Below are positions 8,766-17,104 of a stretch of DNA of 64,000 bases, one piece after another. Below the pieces are notes generated by a model. It was not told where the DNA came from. It did not search any database and was given only the letters and a program-made list of their open reading frames with translations. Made by a program: the position numbers and the translations under genes. Source of the DNA: Burkholderiales bacterium RIFCSPLOWO2_12_FULL_65_40. GTDB lineage: Bacteria > Pseudomonadota > Gammaproteobacteria > Burkholderiales > Burkholderiaceae_C. Position 1 is the stretch's first letter. The number at the start of each line of letters is the position of its first letter. The stretch is from contig MESL01000021.1 in the NCBI GenBank assembly GCA_001770955.1, positions 35,534-99,533 on the forward strand, given 5' to 3'.

Positions 8766-9077
8766 TCAGAAATTGACGGTCATCGACTCGACGTCGATAC
8801 GGATCACGGGCCGGGCCAGCGCACCGCTGGTCGCACGGGCGAAATCGGCCAGCCAGGCGCGGTCGCCGAGCAGCTTGGCACCGGCGGCAGCGGCCACCAC
8901 GAGCACCTTGTCGGCCATCAGCACCTTGCCGCTGGCGCGCAGAGGCTCGCATTCCATGCGCGTGAATTCGTTGTCGAGCCAGCGGCGCGCGTCTTCGTTG
9001 GACATGGGCTCGACGCCATCGAGTTCAAAGCGGAATTCCTGGCTGGGGTCCAGGGTGACCGTCACAACGCTGTGCAT
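8766..9077 (-). CDS. Small conserved protein of unknown function downstream of DAHP synthase
   Basis: From the ATG at 9077 (MHSVVTVTLDPSQEFRFELDG) the protein has 103 residues, is soluble and shows no motif I recognise. That start is preceded by GAAAGGCATCCC, a reasonable ribosome-binding site; the open frame extends 17 codons further up without support. It follows the DAHP synthase on the same strand after 62 bases, so co-transcription is possible. The hydrophobic middle (VLMADKVLVVAAAAGAKLLG) is probably a buried helix or strand rather than a membrane segment. Confidence 0.65.
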   Translation of the reverse strand: MHSVVTVTLDPSQEFRFELDGVEPMSNEDARRWLDNEFTRMECEPLRASGKVLMADKVLVVAAAAGAKLLGDRAWLADFARATSGALARPVIRIDVESMTVNF

Positions 9078-9139
9078 GGGATGCCTTTCTTTTTCAGATA
9101 GAACGTACCGCGCAACCGTGCACGGCACAGGCCGCTAGC

Positions 9140-10270
9140 TTACACCGCCGCACGCCCCCTGCGCGCCTTGACAGCCGCAGCCAGCTCGGCCAGCGATTGC
9201 AGGGAGTCGTCCCAGCCCAGGCAGGCATCGGTGATGCTCTTGCCATATTCGAGCGCGCCGGGCACATCTTTGCCCGGGGTGAACTTCTGCGCACCGGCGC
9301 TCAGATGGCTTTCGATCATCAGACCAAAGACGCTGCGCGAGCCGCCCGCGATCTGCGCCGCGATGTCGCGCGCCACCTCCAGCTGCTTTTCATGCTGCTT
9401 GCTGCTGTTGGCGTGGCTGCAATCGACCATCAGCGTGGCGGGCAACTTGGCGGCCTCCAGATCCTTGCAGGCGGCGGCCACGCTGGCGGCGTCGTAGTTG
9501 GGCGCCTTGCCGCCGCGCAGGATGACGTGGCAGTCCTTGTTGCCCTTGGTGTTGACGATGGCCACCTGGCCATTCTTGTGCACCGACAGGAAATGGTGTC
9601 CCCGGCTGGCCGACTGGATGGCATCCGTTGCAATGCGGATGTTGCCGTCGGTGCCGTTCTTGAAGCCGATCGGGGCCGACAGCCCCGAAGCCAGCTCGCG
9701 GTGCACCTGGCTCTCGGTCGTACGCGCACCGATGGCACCCCACGAGATCAGGTCGCCGATGTACTGGGGCGAGATCACATCGAGGAACTCGCTGCCTGCG
9801 GGCACACCCAGGCGATTGATCTCGATCAGCAGCTGGCGTGCGATGCGCAGGCCCTCGTCGATGCGGTAGCTCTCGTCGAGGTAGGGGTCGTTGATGAGGC
9901 CCTTCCAGCCCACGGTGGTGCGCGGCTTCTCGAAGTACACACGCATGACGATCTCCAACGTGTCCTTGTACTGCGCACGCACGGACTGCAGGCGCCGCGC
10001 GTAGTCCAGTGCGGCGGCCGGGTCGTGGATGGAACAGGGGCCGATGACCACGAGCAGGCGGTCGTCCTTGCCGGCCATGATGTTGTGGATGCTCTTGCGG
10101 GTCTGGGTGATCAGCGTCTCCACCGGCGTCCCGCGGATCGGGAAGAAGCGGATCAGGTGCTCGGGAGGGGGCAACACAGTGATGTCCTTGATGCGTTCGT
10201 CGTCGGTCTGGCTGGTTTTCTCGACGCTTTGGTACCAGGCATCGCTCGCGGAAAGGGCTTTGGCAGTCAT
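9140..10270 (-). CDS. 3-deoxy-7-phosphoheptulonate (DAHP) synthase, class I AroF/G/H type
   Basis: Catalyses the first shikimate-pathway step, condensing phosphoenolpyruvate and erythrose 4-phosphate in the cytoplasm. The 376-residue protein has the family motifs VIGPCSIHDPAAALDYARRL, EKPRTTVGWKGLINDP, GARTTESQVHRELASGLSAP and GFKNGTDG, plus DCSHANSSK with metal-binding residues. Sequence alone does not settle which amino acid inhibits it. Its leader (10311-10441) carries a short peptide with seven aromatic codons and a terminator, which strongly suggests control by attenuation in response to charged aromatic tRNAs. Confidence 0.94.
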   Translation of the reverse strand: MTAKALSASDAWYQSVEKTSQTDDERIKDITVLPPPEHLIRFFPIRGTPVETLITQTRKSIHNIMAGKDDRLLVVIGPCSIHDPAAALDYARRLQSVRAQYKDTLEIVMRVYFEKPRTTVGWKGLINDPYLDESYRIDEGLRIARQLLIEINRLGVPAGSEFLDVISPQYIGDLISWGAIGARTTESQVHRELASGLSAPIGFKNGTDGNIRIATDAIQSASRGHHFLSVHKNGQVAIVNTKGNKDCHVILRGGKAPNYDAASVAAACKDLEAAKLPATLMVDCSHANSSKQHEKQLEVARDIAAQIAGGSRSVFGLMIESHLSAGAQKFTPGKDVPGALEYGKSITDACLGWDDSLQSLAELAAAVKARRGRAAV

Positions 10271-10310
10271 GGGTTGCTTTCTCTCGGAAGGTTTGAAAAA
10301 AAGGGCTGGA

Positions 10311-10348
10311 AAAACAAAAAACCGCCGGGCTTTGCAGCGTCGGCGGTT
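10311..10348 (-). terminator. Attenuator terminator in the DAHP synthase leader
   Basis: On the minus strand an 8-bp stem (AACCGCCG / CGGCGGTT, 13-base loop) is followed by TTTTGTTTT. It lies 41 bases before the DAHP synthase start and downstream of the aromatic leader peptide. The GGCGG within leader codons 17-18 (minus-strand bases 10393-10389) can pair with CCGCC of the first stem arm, which would be the competing antiterminator. Confidence 0.8.
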
Positions 10349-10384
10349 GGGTGGGAAGTGTTCAGGTGCTTGCGCGCTTGCCTC

Positions 10385-10441
10385 TCATCCGCCAGGGACC
10401 GAGAACCAAAACCAAAAGTAAAACGCGCTATGCAATGCCAT
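10385..10441 (-). CDS. Aromatic-rich leader peptide controlling DAHP synthase
   Basis: An 18-codon frame reads MALHSAFYFWFWFSVPGG and then TGA. Seven consecutive codons (7-13) are aromatic: Phe, Tyr, Phe, Trp, Phe, Trp, Phe. It ends about 37 bases before a Rho-independent terminator that precedes the DAHP synthase. This is the classic layout of ribosome-mediated attenuation: stalling on uncharged Phe, Tyr or Trp tRNA would favour the antiterminator. An extended -10-like TGCTACATT (10456-10448) would start transcription at about the ATG, so the peptide may be translated from a leaderless end; no Shine-Dalgarno sequence is seen. The call rests on layout, not homology. Confidence 0.78.
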   Translation of the reverse strand: MALHSAFYFWFWFSVPGG

Positions 10442-10505
10442 GGATGCAATGTAGCACACTCAAAAGAGGCGCCATCAGCCGCGCAGGGGCTGCGACGGCA
10501 GGGCT

Positions 10506-11045
10506 TCAGCGGCGTAGCCTCTGCCACCAGCCCATGACCCGGCCCCAGGCCCCGGGGGCCGGGCGGCGCAACGCCGCAGGAGGCTCGCTGAGCGACTGCC
10601 CGCCCTGTTCGTACATGTCGATCAGCAGCATGCCCTCGCCCAGGGTGCGCCAGGCCAGCAGTTCCATCCGGTCAAACCCCGCACCTTCGCGCGAACTGCG
10701 GTTTTCCAGGGCCTTGTGCCAGGCATCGACCGCCTTGCGCAATTCACGCAGGGCGCTTTGGTAGGCGCCAAACTCGTACAGGGCGTGCCATGCAGAGTCC
10801 ACGCTGGTCAGAAAAAACTGGTGGTCCCGCACGCCCTGCGCCAATGCGGCAGCGCGGCGGGTGATCTGGGCCGTGTCCTTGCGGGCCCGGCGTGCGCGCA
10901 CGGCCTCGTCAATCGCCTGCGCCAGAGCCCCGACGCTCTCGCGCATCTGGCGCGACTCCTCGCCCGCCACGCCATCCCGCAAAAAACGGCTGATGTCTCC
11001 AAACGAATGGATCGTCTGCAGTGACATGGAGCGCGACTCGGCCAT
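10506..11045 (-). CDS. Conserved protein of unknown function downstream of tldD
   Basis: A soluble, largely helical, Arg/Ala-rich protein of 179 residues from the ATG at 11045 (MAESRSMSLQTIHSF), or 173 from the ATG at 11027. Neither start has a clear ribosome-binding site, and the longer open frame upstream looks non-coding. No known domain is recognisable. It lies between tldD and the DAHP synthase on the same strand. The conserved-looking stretch FLTSVDSAWHALYEFGAYQSALRE is probably a helical pair. Function unknown. Confidence 0.65.
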   Translation of the reverse strand: MAESRSMSLQTIHSFGDISRFLRDGVAGEESRQMRESVGALAQAIDEAVRARRARKDTAQITRRAAALAQGVRDHQFFLTSVDSAWHALYEFGAYQSALRELRKAVDAWHKALENRSSREGAGFDRMELLAWRTLGEGMLLIDMYEQGGQSLSEPPAALRRPAPGAWGRVMGWWQRLRR

Positions 11046-11167
11046 GCGCGCTATTGTGCGCCGCCATGCGCGGTTTTGCGCAACAAGAACGCACTGCTGG
11101 CCAAGCGGTGGCGTGGCCCGACAACACCTGCAGGACACCCGGCGGCACGCTTCCTGCCAAGGCCCTT

Positions 11168-12652
11168 TCAGGCGGTGCCGCCCACCGTCAGACCGTCGAT
11201 GCGCAACGTCGGCTGGCCCACACCCACAGGCACGCTCTGGCCTTCCTTGCCACAGGTGCCCACGCCGCTGTCCAGGCGCATGTCGTTGCCGATCATGCTG
11301 ATCTTTTTCAGCGACTCGGGGCCGCTGCCCACGATGGTGGCGCCCTTGACCGGGTACAAAATCTTGCCGTTCTCCACCCAGTACGCCTCGCTGGCCGAGA
11401 ACACGAACTTGCCCGAGGTGATGTCCACCTGACCACCACCGAAGTTGGTGGCGTACAGGCCCTTCTTGATAGAGGCGACGATTTCCTGCGGATCCTTGTC
11501 GCCCCCCAGCATGTAGGTGTTGGTCATGCGCGGCATGGGAATGTGCGCATAGCTCTCGCGCCGGCCATTGCCCGTGGGTGCCACGCCCATCAGGCGGGCG
11601 TTGAGCGCGTCCTGGATATAGCCCTTGAGGATGCCATCCTCAATCAGGACGTTGCGCTGGCTGGCATGGCCCTCGTCGTCCACGTTGAGCGAGCCACGCC
11701 GGTCGGCAATGGTGCCGTCGTCCAGTACCGTCACGCCCCTGGCCGCGACGCGCTGGCCGATCCGGCCGCTAAACGCCGAAGACCCCTTGCGGTTGAAGTC
11801 GCCCTCCAGCCCGTGGCCCACGGCCTCGTGCAGCAGCACGCCGGGCCAGCCCGGGCCGAGCACCACGGTCATCTCTCCTGCGGGCGCCGGGCGCGATTCA
11901 AGGTTGACCAGGGCGGCATTCACCGCCTCGTCCACATACTGGGCAATCTGCGCATCATCAAAATACGCCAGACCGAAACGGCCACCGCCGCCGGCCGAGC
12001 CCATCTCGCGGCGGCCGTTCTGCTCGGCAATCACCGTCAGCGACAGGCGCACCAGGGGCCGCACATCGGCCGCCAGCGTACCGTCGGCGCGCGCCACCAG
12101 CACCACGTCGTATTCACTCGCCAGGCCCGCCATGACCTGGGCCACGCGCGGGTCCTTGGCGCGGGCGAGCTGCTCCACCCTCTCCAGAAGCTGTACCTTG
12201 GCCGTGCTGTCGAGCGAAGCAATGGGGTCGATGCCAGGATAGAGGCTGCGGCTGCTGGCGATCTTGCGGGGCGCCACGCGCACCCGGCCCGACTGCGCGG
12301 CCGAGGCGATGGATCGCACCGTGCGGGCCGCGTCAAGCAGCGAGGCTTCGGAGATATCGTCGGAATAGGCAAACGCCGTCTTCTCGCCGCTGACCGCGCG
12401 CACACCCACGCCCTGGTCAATGGAGAACGAACCGGTCTTGACTATGCCCTCCTCCAGACTCCAGCCCTCGCTGCGGGTGTACTGGAAATACAGATCGGCA
12501 TCATCGACCTGGTGGGCCCGGATGTCGGCCAGCGCCCGCGCCAGATGACTTTCATCGAGGCCGAACGGCGCCAGCAACAACTCGCGGGCCACATCCATGC
12601 GCTGGGTGGTGGGCTTGCGCTGGGGAGCGGCAGTAGAGGAGCTGAAGTTCAT
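11168..12652 (-). CDS. tldD: TldD metalloprotease
   Basis: TldD forms, with TldE/PmbA, a zinc protease that degrades unfolded peptides and matures some modified peptides such as microcin B17. The 494-residue protein has the zinc motif HEAVGH at 275-280, followed by GLEGDFNRKGSSAFSGRIGQ, and the C-terminal glycine-rich domain ending TLRIDGLTVGG. The first 18 residues (MNFSSSTAAPQRKPTTQR) are extra relative to E. coli, so the ATG at 12598 is a possible alternative start. Its TldE partner is not in the window. Confidence 0.95.
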   Translation of the reverse strand: MNFSSSTAAPQRKPTTQRMDVARELLLAPFGLDESHLARALADIRAHQVDDADLYFQYTRSEGWSLEEGIVKTGSFSIDQGVGVRAVSGEKTAFAYSDDISEASLLDAARTVRSIASAAQSGRVRVAPRKIASSRSLYPGIDPIASLDSTAKVQLLERVEQLARAKDPRVAQVMAGLASEYDVVLVARADGTLAADVRPLVRLSLTVIAEQNGRREMGSAGGGGRFGLAYFDDAQIAQYVDEAVNAALVNLESRPAPAGEMTVVLGPGWPGVLLHEAVGHGLEGDFNRKGSSAFSGRIGQRVAARGVTVLDDGTIADRRGSLNVDDEGHASQRNVLIEDGILKGYIQDALNARLMGVAPTGNGRRESYAHIPMPRMTNTYMLGGDKDPQEIVASIKKGLYATNFGGGQVDITSGKFVFSASEAYWVENGKILYPVKGATIVGSGPESLKKISMIGNDMRLDSGVGTCGKEGQSVPVGVGQPTLRIDGLTVGGTA

Positions 12653-12712
12653 CGGGGCATTTTAGGCGCCCTGCCATTCCCGCCTGGGCGCATGGCCAAG
12701 TCCGACAGGCTC

Positions 12713-13885
12713 CTAGAGCATCGGCCGGGCGTCCTGGGTGGGCTGGCGTTGCGCCCGGGCGACGGACATCAGGATGCCCAGCGCCAGCCCCAGCGTGACC
12801 ATGGCGGTTCCGCCATAGCTGATGAACGGCAAGGGCACCCCCACCACGGGCAGCATGCCGCTGACCATGCCCATGTTCACGAACGCATAGGAGAAAAAGA
12901 TCATGGACACGGCCCCCGCCATCAGGCGGCCAAACAGGGTTCCCGCGCCCATGGCAATGGCCAGGCCACGCCAGACCAGGAACAGAAAGCACACGATCAG
13001 AAAAATATTGCCCGCCAGGCCGAACTCCTCCGAATAGGCGGCAAAGATGAAGTCGGTGGTGCGCTCCGGGATGAATTCCAGGTGGGTCTGCGTGCCTGCC
13101 ATGAACCCCTTGCCGAACACGCCCCCCGAACCGATGGCGATCATTCCCTGGATGATGTGAAAGCCCTTGCCCAGCGGGTCGCGCGTGGGATCGAGCAAGG
13201 TGCAGATGCGCTGCTGCTGGTAGTCGTGCAGCACCGGCCAGCGGACGCCATCGGCGCACCAGGCATCGCCCATGACCACCAGCACGGCAATCCCTGCCAC
13301 GCCCAGCACCACCGGGGGCAGCACCAGCTTCCAGGGCAGTCCGGCAAAGAAAATGACCGACAGCCCGGCCGCCAGCACCAGCAGCGATGTCCCCAGGTCG
13401 GGCTGCTTCATGATCAGCCCCACGGGCACCGCCAGCAGCAGGCCGGCCACGGCAAAGTCGAGCGGACGCAGTTGCCCCTCGCGCCGCTGGAACCACCAGG
13501 CCAGCATCAGCGGCATGGCAATCTTGAGAATTTCACTGGGCTGGATGACGATACCCACGTTGACCCAGCGCTGCGCCCCTTTTTTGGTGATGCCAAACAG
13601 GGCCACCGCCACCAGCAGGGCCACCCCCACCCCATAGAGCGGAACGGCCAGGGCCATGATGCGCTGCGGCGGCACCTGCGCCACCAGGAACAGGATGCCC
13701 CCGGCAATCAGCATGTTGCGGCCATGGTCGGAAAAGCGCGTGCCATGGTCATAGCCCGACGAATACATCGCCAGCAGGCCTGCGGCCGCCAGCAGCAACA
13801 CCAACCCGACCAGCCACCCGTCAAACCCCCGGAACAGGGGCAGGATGCGCTGCACGAGCGAAGGCTTGTCAAAAGTGGTTCCCAT
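12713..13885 (-). CDS. rodA: Rod-shape SEDS peptidoglycan polymerase RodA
   Basis: RodA is the SEDS glycosyltransferase that polymerises lipid II in the elongation complex with PBP2 and MreB. From the ATG at 13885 (MGTTFDKPSLVQRI) it has 390 residues and about ten membrane helices. Family signatures include QPSEILKIAMPLMLAWWF, KQPDLGTSLLVLAAG, FIPERTTDFIFAAYSEEFGLAGN and the C-terminal PLPFISYGGT. The upstream gene is a kinase fusion, not the PBP2 gene (mrdA), so it is either separated from the usual mre-mrd cluster or that cluster lies outside. Confidence 0.95.
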   Translation of the reverse strand: MGTTFDKPSLVQRILPLFRGFDGWLVGLVLLLAAAGLLAMYSSGYDHGTRFSDHGRNMLIAGGILFLVAQVPPQRIMALAVPLYGVGVALLVAVALFGITKKGAQRWVNVGIVIQPSEILKIAMPLMLAWWFQRREGQLRPLDFAVAGLLLAVPVGLIMKQPDLGTSLLVLAAGLSVIFFAGLPWKLVLPPVVLGVAGIAVLVVMGDAWCADGVRWPVLHDYQQQRICTLLDPTRDPLGKGFHIIQGMIAIGSGGVFGKGFMAGTQTHLEFIPERTTDFIFAAYSEEFGLAGNIFLIVCFLFLVWRGLAIAMGAGTLFGRLMAGAVSMIFFSYAFVNMGMVSGMLPVVGVPLPFISYGGTAMVTLGLALGILMSVARAQRQPTQDARPML

Positions 13886-13933
13886 GGCGCAATTATCGGG
13901 CGTGCTCTGCAGCACTGCCCGCCGGCCCGCCCG

Positions 13934-16372
13934 TCAACCGGCCTGGCGGAACGCCATGATCGCCTGGTTGCGCAAGGTGCGCAGCAGACCCAGGGCCTTG
14001 TCATCCACGGCAATCCCACCCGCGCGGGACTGGTCGGCGTAGATCAGGGCGAAGGGACGGCCCTTGATCTGCAAGGGCAACAACAGGAACGTCGGCGCAT
14101 TGAGATTCTTCTGATACCAGTCCGGCAGCCGCTCCTGCATGCGCGGCTCGGTGGCATCGTTGATCAGCGTGTCGGCACCGCGCAGGCACACTGCGGCAAA
14201 CAGGTCGCCCGGCACCTTCAGCGGCACCGCCATGGCGCGCACGGCCTCCTCGCTGCCCTCGCCCAGACCGAAGCGGCCGGTCATGATGTCGGTCTTGGCG
14301 TCGCGCAGGCAGAACACCATGCGCCGCGCACCCAGGGCACGGAACATGGTTTCCAGAATCATGCGCAGGATGTCGTTGAGCTTGAAGTTCTCGACCATGG
14401 CATTGGTGATGTCCTGGATTCCGGCCGACAGCACCTCGGCCACCTCCGCCGGGGACGGTGCCATGCCGGCCTGCGTCTGCAACATCACGGGCAGCGTGTG
14501 GGTTTCGTCGGCGCGCAATTCATGCGTGGAGAGCATGTCCTGGATGTCCGGCGGCGCATCGGGGGATGTCGGCAACACCAGCAGGCGCGCTGCAGGCGTG
14601 CCCTTCTCCACACGCAGCTCCAGCACCTGCGCCATATTCACCAGTTTCTGGCGCGCCGCCAGGGTGGCCGCGCCAATGGCTTCGGGCGACATGGCCAGCG
14701 TGCGGGCGTACTGCGTGGCCAGAACCCGCAAGCCTTCTTCGGCCGGCTTGCGCTCGTTGCGCAGCAGGATGGTGGTGGCCTCGTTGGCAGCCCGCGCCAC
14801 CCAGCGCAGGCGCTCAACTCCCTGTTCGGGCGGGCGCTGGGGCGGCGAGCCGTGGGGTTTACGAATGCAGCGCTGCAAGCTTTCAGGTAGGCCCCAGAGA
14901 CGCGCCACGCCCGCCCCCAGGTCTTCCAGACCCAGTCCGAGCACCTGCATCGCGGCAGATTCATCGCCCCCCTCCACCCGCCCCGACGCCACCAGAGCGC
15001 GGATCTGGGCGGCCTCCTCGGGGAAATAGAACTCGCACAGCATGCGCCCCAGGTTCTGGAACATGGCGCCAATGAAGGCCTCCTCGGAACCCTGCCCGGG
15101 GGGGCACAGTTCGGCCGCCAGCGAACCCGCCATCATCGAGCGCAGGAACTCCTCGCGCATCTGGCTGGCGTGCTGCTTGTTCTGCATGTGGTCCAGCAGC
15201 ACCAGGCTCAGCGCCATGTTGCGCACCGCGTTGAAGCCCACCAGGCTCACGGCACGCGAGACGGTGCTCACACTGCCCCGGCTGGCATGGGCAAAATTCA
15301 CGCTGTTGACCAGGCGCAGCAGCTTGTTGGTCAGCGCCACGTCCTTGAGGATCTCGTTCGTCAGGTCGCTGATGCTGTCATCCTCGGAGGTGGCCACGCG
15401 CTGGATGCGTGCCACCGAGTCCGACAGCGCCGGAAAATCGCTCTTGTGCCGCATGCGCCGCAGCAGGAAGTCGAGCGTGGCGTTGCTCGCCGCCGTGGGC
15501 GCGCTCACGGGCGCCGCCCAGGCGCGCAGCGCATCGCGAAAATCGGCTGCCGAGGCAAAGCGCGCCGAGGGTTCGCGCGCCAGTGCACGCTGCAGAATGG
15601 CACGCAGGTTGTCGTCTACACCCGGCCCCAGGTCCGAAGGCAACGCCAGTGTCTCGTTGGCGATGCGATACAGCGCCTGCCAGGTGTCGGTCTGGTGGAT
15701 CAGCGGGCGGCCGGTGAGCAGCTCCACCAGCACCAGCGCAGCCGAATAGATGTCCATGGACGGCGCGGGTGCAGCCCCGGCCGTGGCCTCGGGCGCCATG
15801 TAGGCCGGTGTGCCGCTGGCCAGCTGCGCATCGGACGGGCTGGCCACGGCGGCCGCCAGGCCGAAATCCATGACACGCGCATGGCGGTGCGCATCCACCA
15901 TCACGTTCGAAGGCTTGAGGTCGCGGTGCACGATGCCTGCCGCATGGGCCGCATGCAGCCCGTCGAGCACATCGACCATCAGTGCCACAGCGTCGTGTGG
16001 CGCACAGCGCCCCTGCTGCGCCAGGTGTTCCGCCAGCGTGCAGCCGGGCACGTACTCGAACACGATATAGGGCTGGCTGCCCTGCACATCGGCCTCGAAC
16101 ACCGGCACGATGTAGGGGTGGGCCAGGCGCCCGACGTGGCGCGCCTCGCGCAGCCAGGTTTCCAGCACCGAGGCATCCTGCCCCTGCATGGGCGGCATGA
16201 GCTTGATGGCCACCGGGCGCTGCAGGCGCGGATCCTGCGCCAGCCACACCGTGGCTTGTGCGCCCTGGCCCAGCACGCGCTGCAATTCAAACCGCCCCAG
16301 AAATGCGGGTTGAGCCCCCCCTCCCCCCATCACGAGGCGTCGGGCAGTGGAAAGCGGGGCAAAATCGGACAT
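13934..16372 (-). CDS. Ser/Thr protein kinase fused to HDOD and GAF-like domains
   Basis: An 812-residue cytoplasmic signalling protein. Residues ~27-290 form a Hanks-type kinase: glycine loop GQGAQATV, ATP-binding K57 in VAIK, catalytic loop HRDLKPSN (D151) and DFG at 169-171, so it looks active. Residues ~310-520 form an HDOD domain (LTNKLLRLVNSVNFAHASRG). The C-terminal ~600-810 resembles a GAF domain. The ATG at 16372 fits the domain start; the open frame upstream overlaps the divergent esterase gene and is not coding. There are no membrane segments. Targets unknown; the neighbour rodA makes a link to cell growth conceivable but unproven. Confidence 0.88.
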   Translation of the reverse strand: MSDFAPLSTARRLVMGGGGAQPAFLGRFELQRVLGQGAQATVWLAQDPRLQRPVAIKLMPPMQGQDASVLETWLREARHVGRLAHPYIVPVFEADVQGSQPYIVFEYVPGCTLAEHLAQQGRCAPHDAVALMVDVLDGLHAAHAAGIVHRDLKPSNVMVDAHRHARVMDFGLAAAVASPSDAQLASGTPAYMAPEATAGAAPAPSMDIYSAALVLVELLTGRPLIHQTDTWQALYRIANETLALPSDLGPGVDDNLRAILQRALAREPSARFASAADFRDALRAWAAPVSAPTAASNATLDFLLRRMRHKSDFPALSDSVARIQRVATSEDDSISDLTNEILKDVALTNKLLRLVNSVNFAHASRGSVSTVSRAVSLVGFNAVRNMALSLVLLDHMQNKQHASQMREEFLRSMMAGSLAAELCPPGQGSEEAFIGAMFQNLGRMLCEFYFPEEAAQIRALVASGRVEGGDESAAMQVLGLGLEDLGAGVARLWGLPESLQRCIRKPHGSPPQRPPEQGVERLRWVARAANEATTILLRNERKPAEEGLRVLATQYARTLAMSPEAIGAATLAARQKLVNMAQVLELRVEKGTPAARLLVLPTSPDAPPDIQDMLSTHELRADETHTLPVMLQTQAGMAPSPAEVAEVLSAGIQDITNAMVENFKLNDILRMILETMFRALGARRMVFCLRDAKTDIMTGRFGLGEGSEEAVRAMAVPLKVPGDLFAAVCLRGADTLINDATEPRMQERLPDWYQKNLNAPTFLLLPLQIKGRPFALIYADQSRAGGIAVDDKALGLLRTLRNQAIMAFRQAG

Positions 16373-16488
16373 GACGTAAGGCGGCAAAGCGGGCACCGCA
16401 CGGTGCAGCGACCCATGGGCGTATCTTATGCCCGCGCCAGACTTGCCGCACACCGCGATTGCACCGTTTTTTGCCCGCACATCCCGCC

Positions 16489-17073
16489 ATGCGCACCACC
16501 CACCTTCTCTATCTGCACGGTTTCCGCTCTTCGCCCCAGTCTGCCAAGGCCCGCATGGTGGCCGAGCATGTGGCCAACCACCATCCGGCCGTGCATTTCT
16601 GGAGCCCGCAACTGCCGCCCTCGCCCCGCGCGGCCATGGCGATGGTCGCCCAGGGTATTGCCGACTGGCCGCACGCCTCGATGGCGGTGGTGGGCTCGTC
16701 GCTGGGCGGCTTCTATGCCAGCTGGGTGGCCCGGCAGGCCGGCTGCCCCAGCGTGCTGCTGAATCCCGCCGTGAACCCGGCGCGCGACCTGGCGCGCCAC
16801 ATTGGCGAACAGACGGCCTGGCACGACCCGCAGGAACGCTTCTTCTTCCTGCCCGAATACGTGGACGAACTCCGGGCACTGGACCAGCGCGGCCTCCCCC
16901 CGGGCGGCCCCGAGCTGGCCATCATCGCCAAAGGCGACGAGGTGCTGGACTGGCGCGAAATGGTGGCGCGCTACCCCCGTGCGCAGCTGCGGCTGCTCGA
17001 AGGCGGCGACCACGGGCTGAGCGATTTCGCCGACCACCTGCCCACGGTACTGGGCTTTCTCGACCTGGTCTGA
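16489..17073 (+). CDS. YqiA/YcfP-type alpha/beta-hydrolase (esterase)
   Basis: A 194-residue single-domain hydrolase starting MRTTHLLYLHGFRSSPQSAKA. The oxyanion region is LHGF at 9-12, and the nucleophile elbow is GSSLGG with Ser71. An acidic residue in KGDEVLDW and His in EGGDHGLSDF complete a plausible triad. Such proteins hydrolyse short acyl or CoA esters; the physiological substrate is unknown. It is divergent from the kinase-HDOD gene across 116 bases and 31 bases upstream of the RNase II-type gene, with which it may be co-transcribed. Confidence 0.85.
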   Translation: MRTTHLLYLHGFRSSPQSAKARMVAEHVANHHPAVHFWSPQLPPSPRAAMAMVAQGIADWPHASMAVVGSSLGGFYASWVARQAGCPSVLLNPAVNPARDLARHIGEQTAWHDPQERFFFLPEYVDELRALDQRGLPPGGPELAIIAKGDEVLDWREMVARYPRAQLRLLEGGDHGLSDFADHLPTVLGFLDLV

Positions 17074-17104
17074 CGCCCGGCGCGCCCATGGGACAATCTC
17101 GCCC

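Noticed and set aside
11021-14890. 1289-codon plus-strand open frame opposite tldD, rodA and the kinase fusion
   Set aside because: Very His/Gln/Arg-rich composition and full overlap with three recognisable minus-strand genes mark it as a shadow frame.
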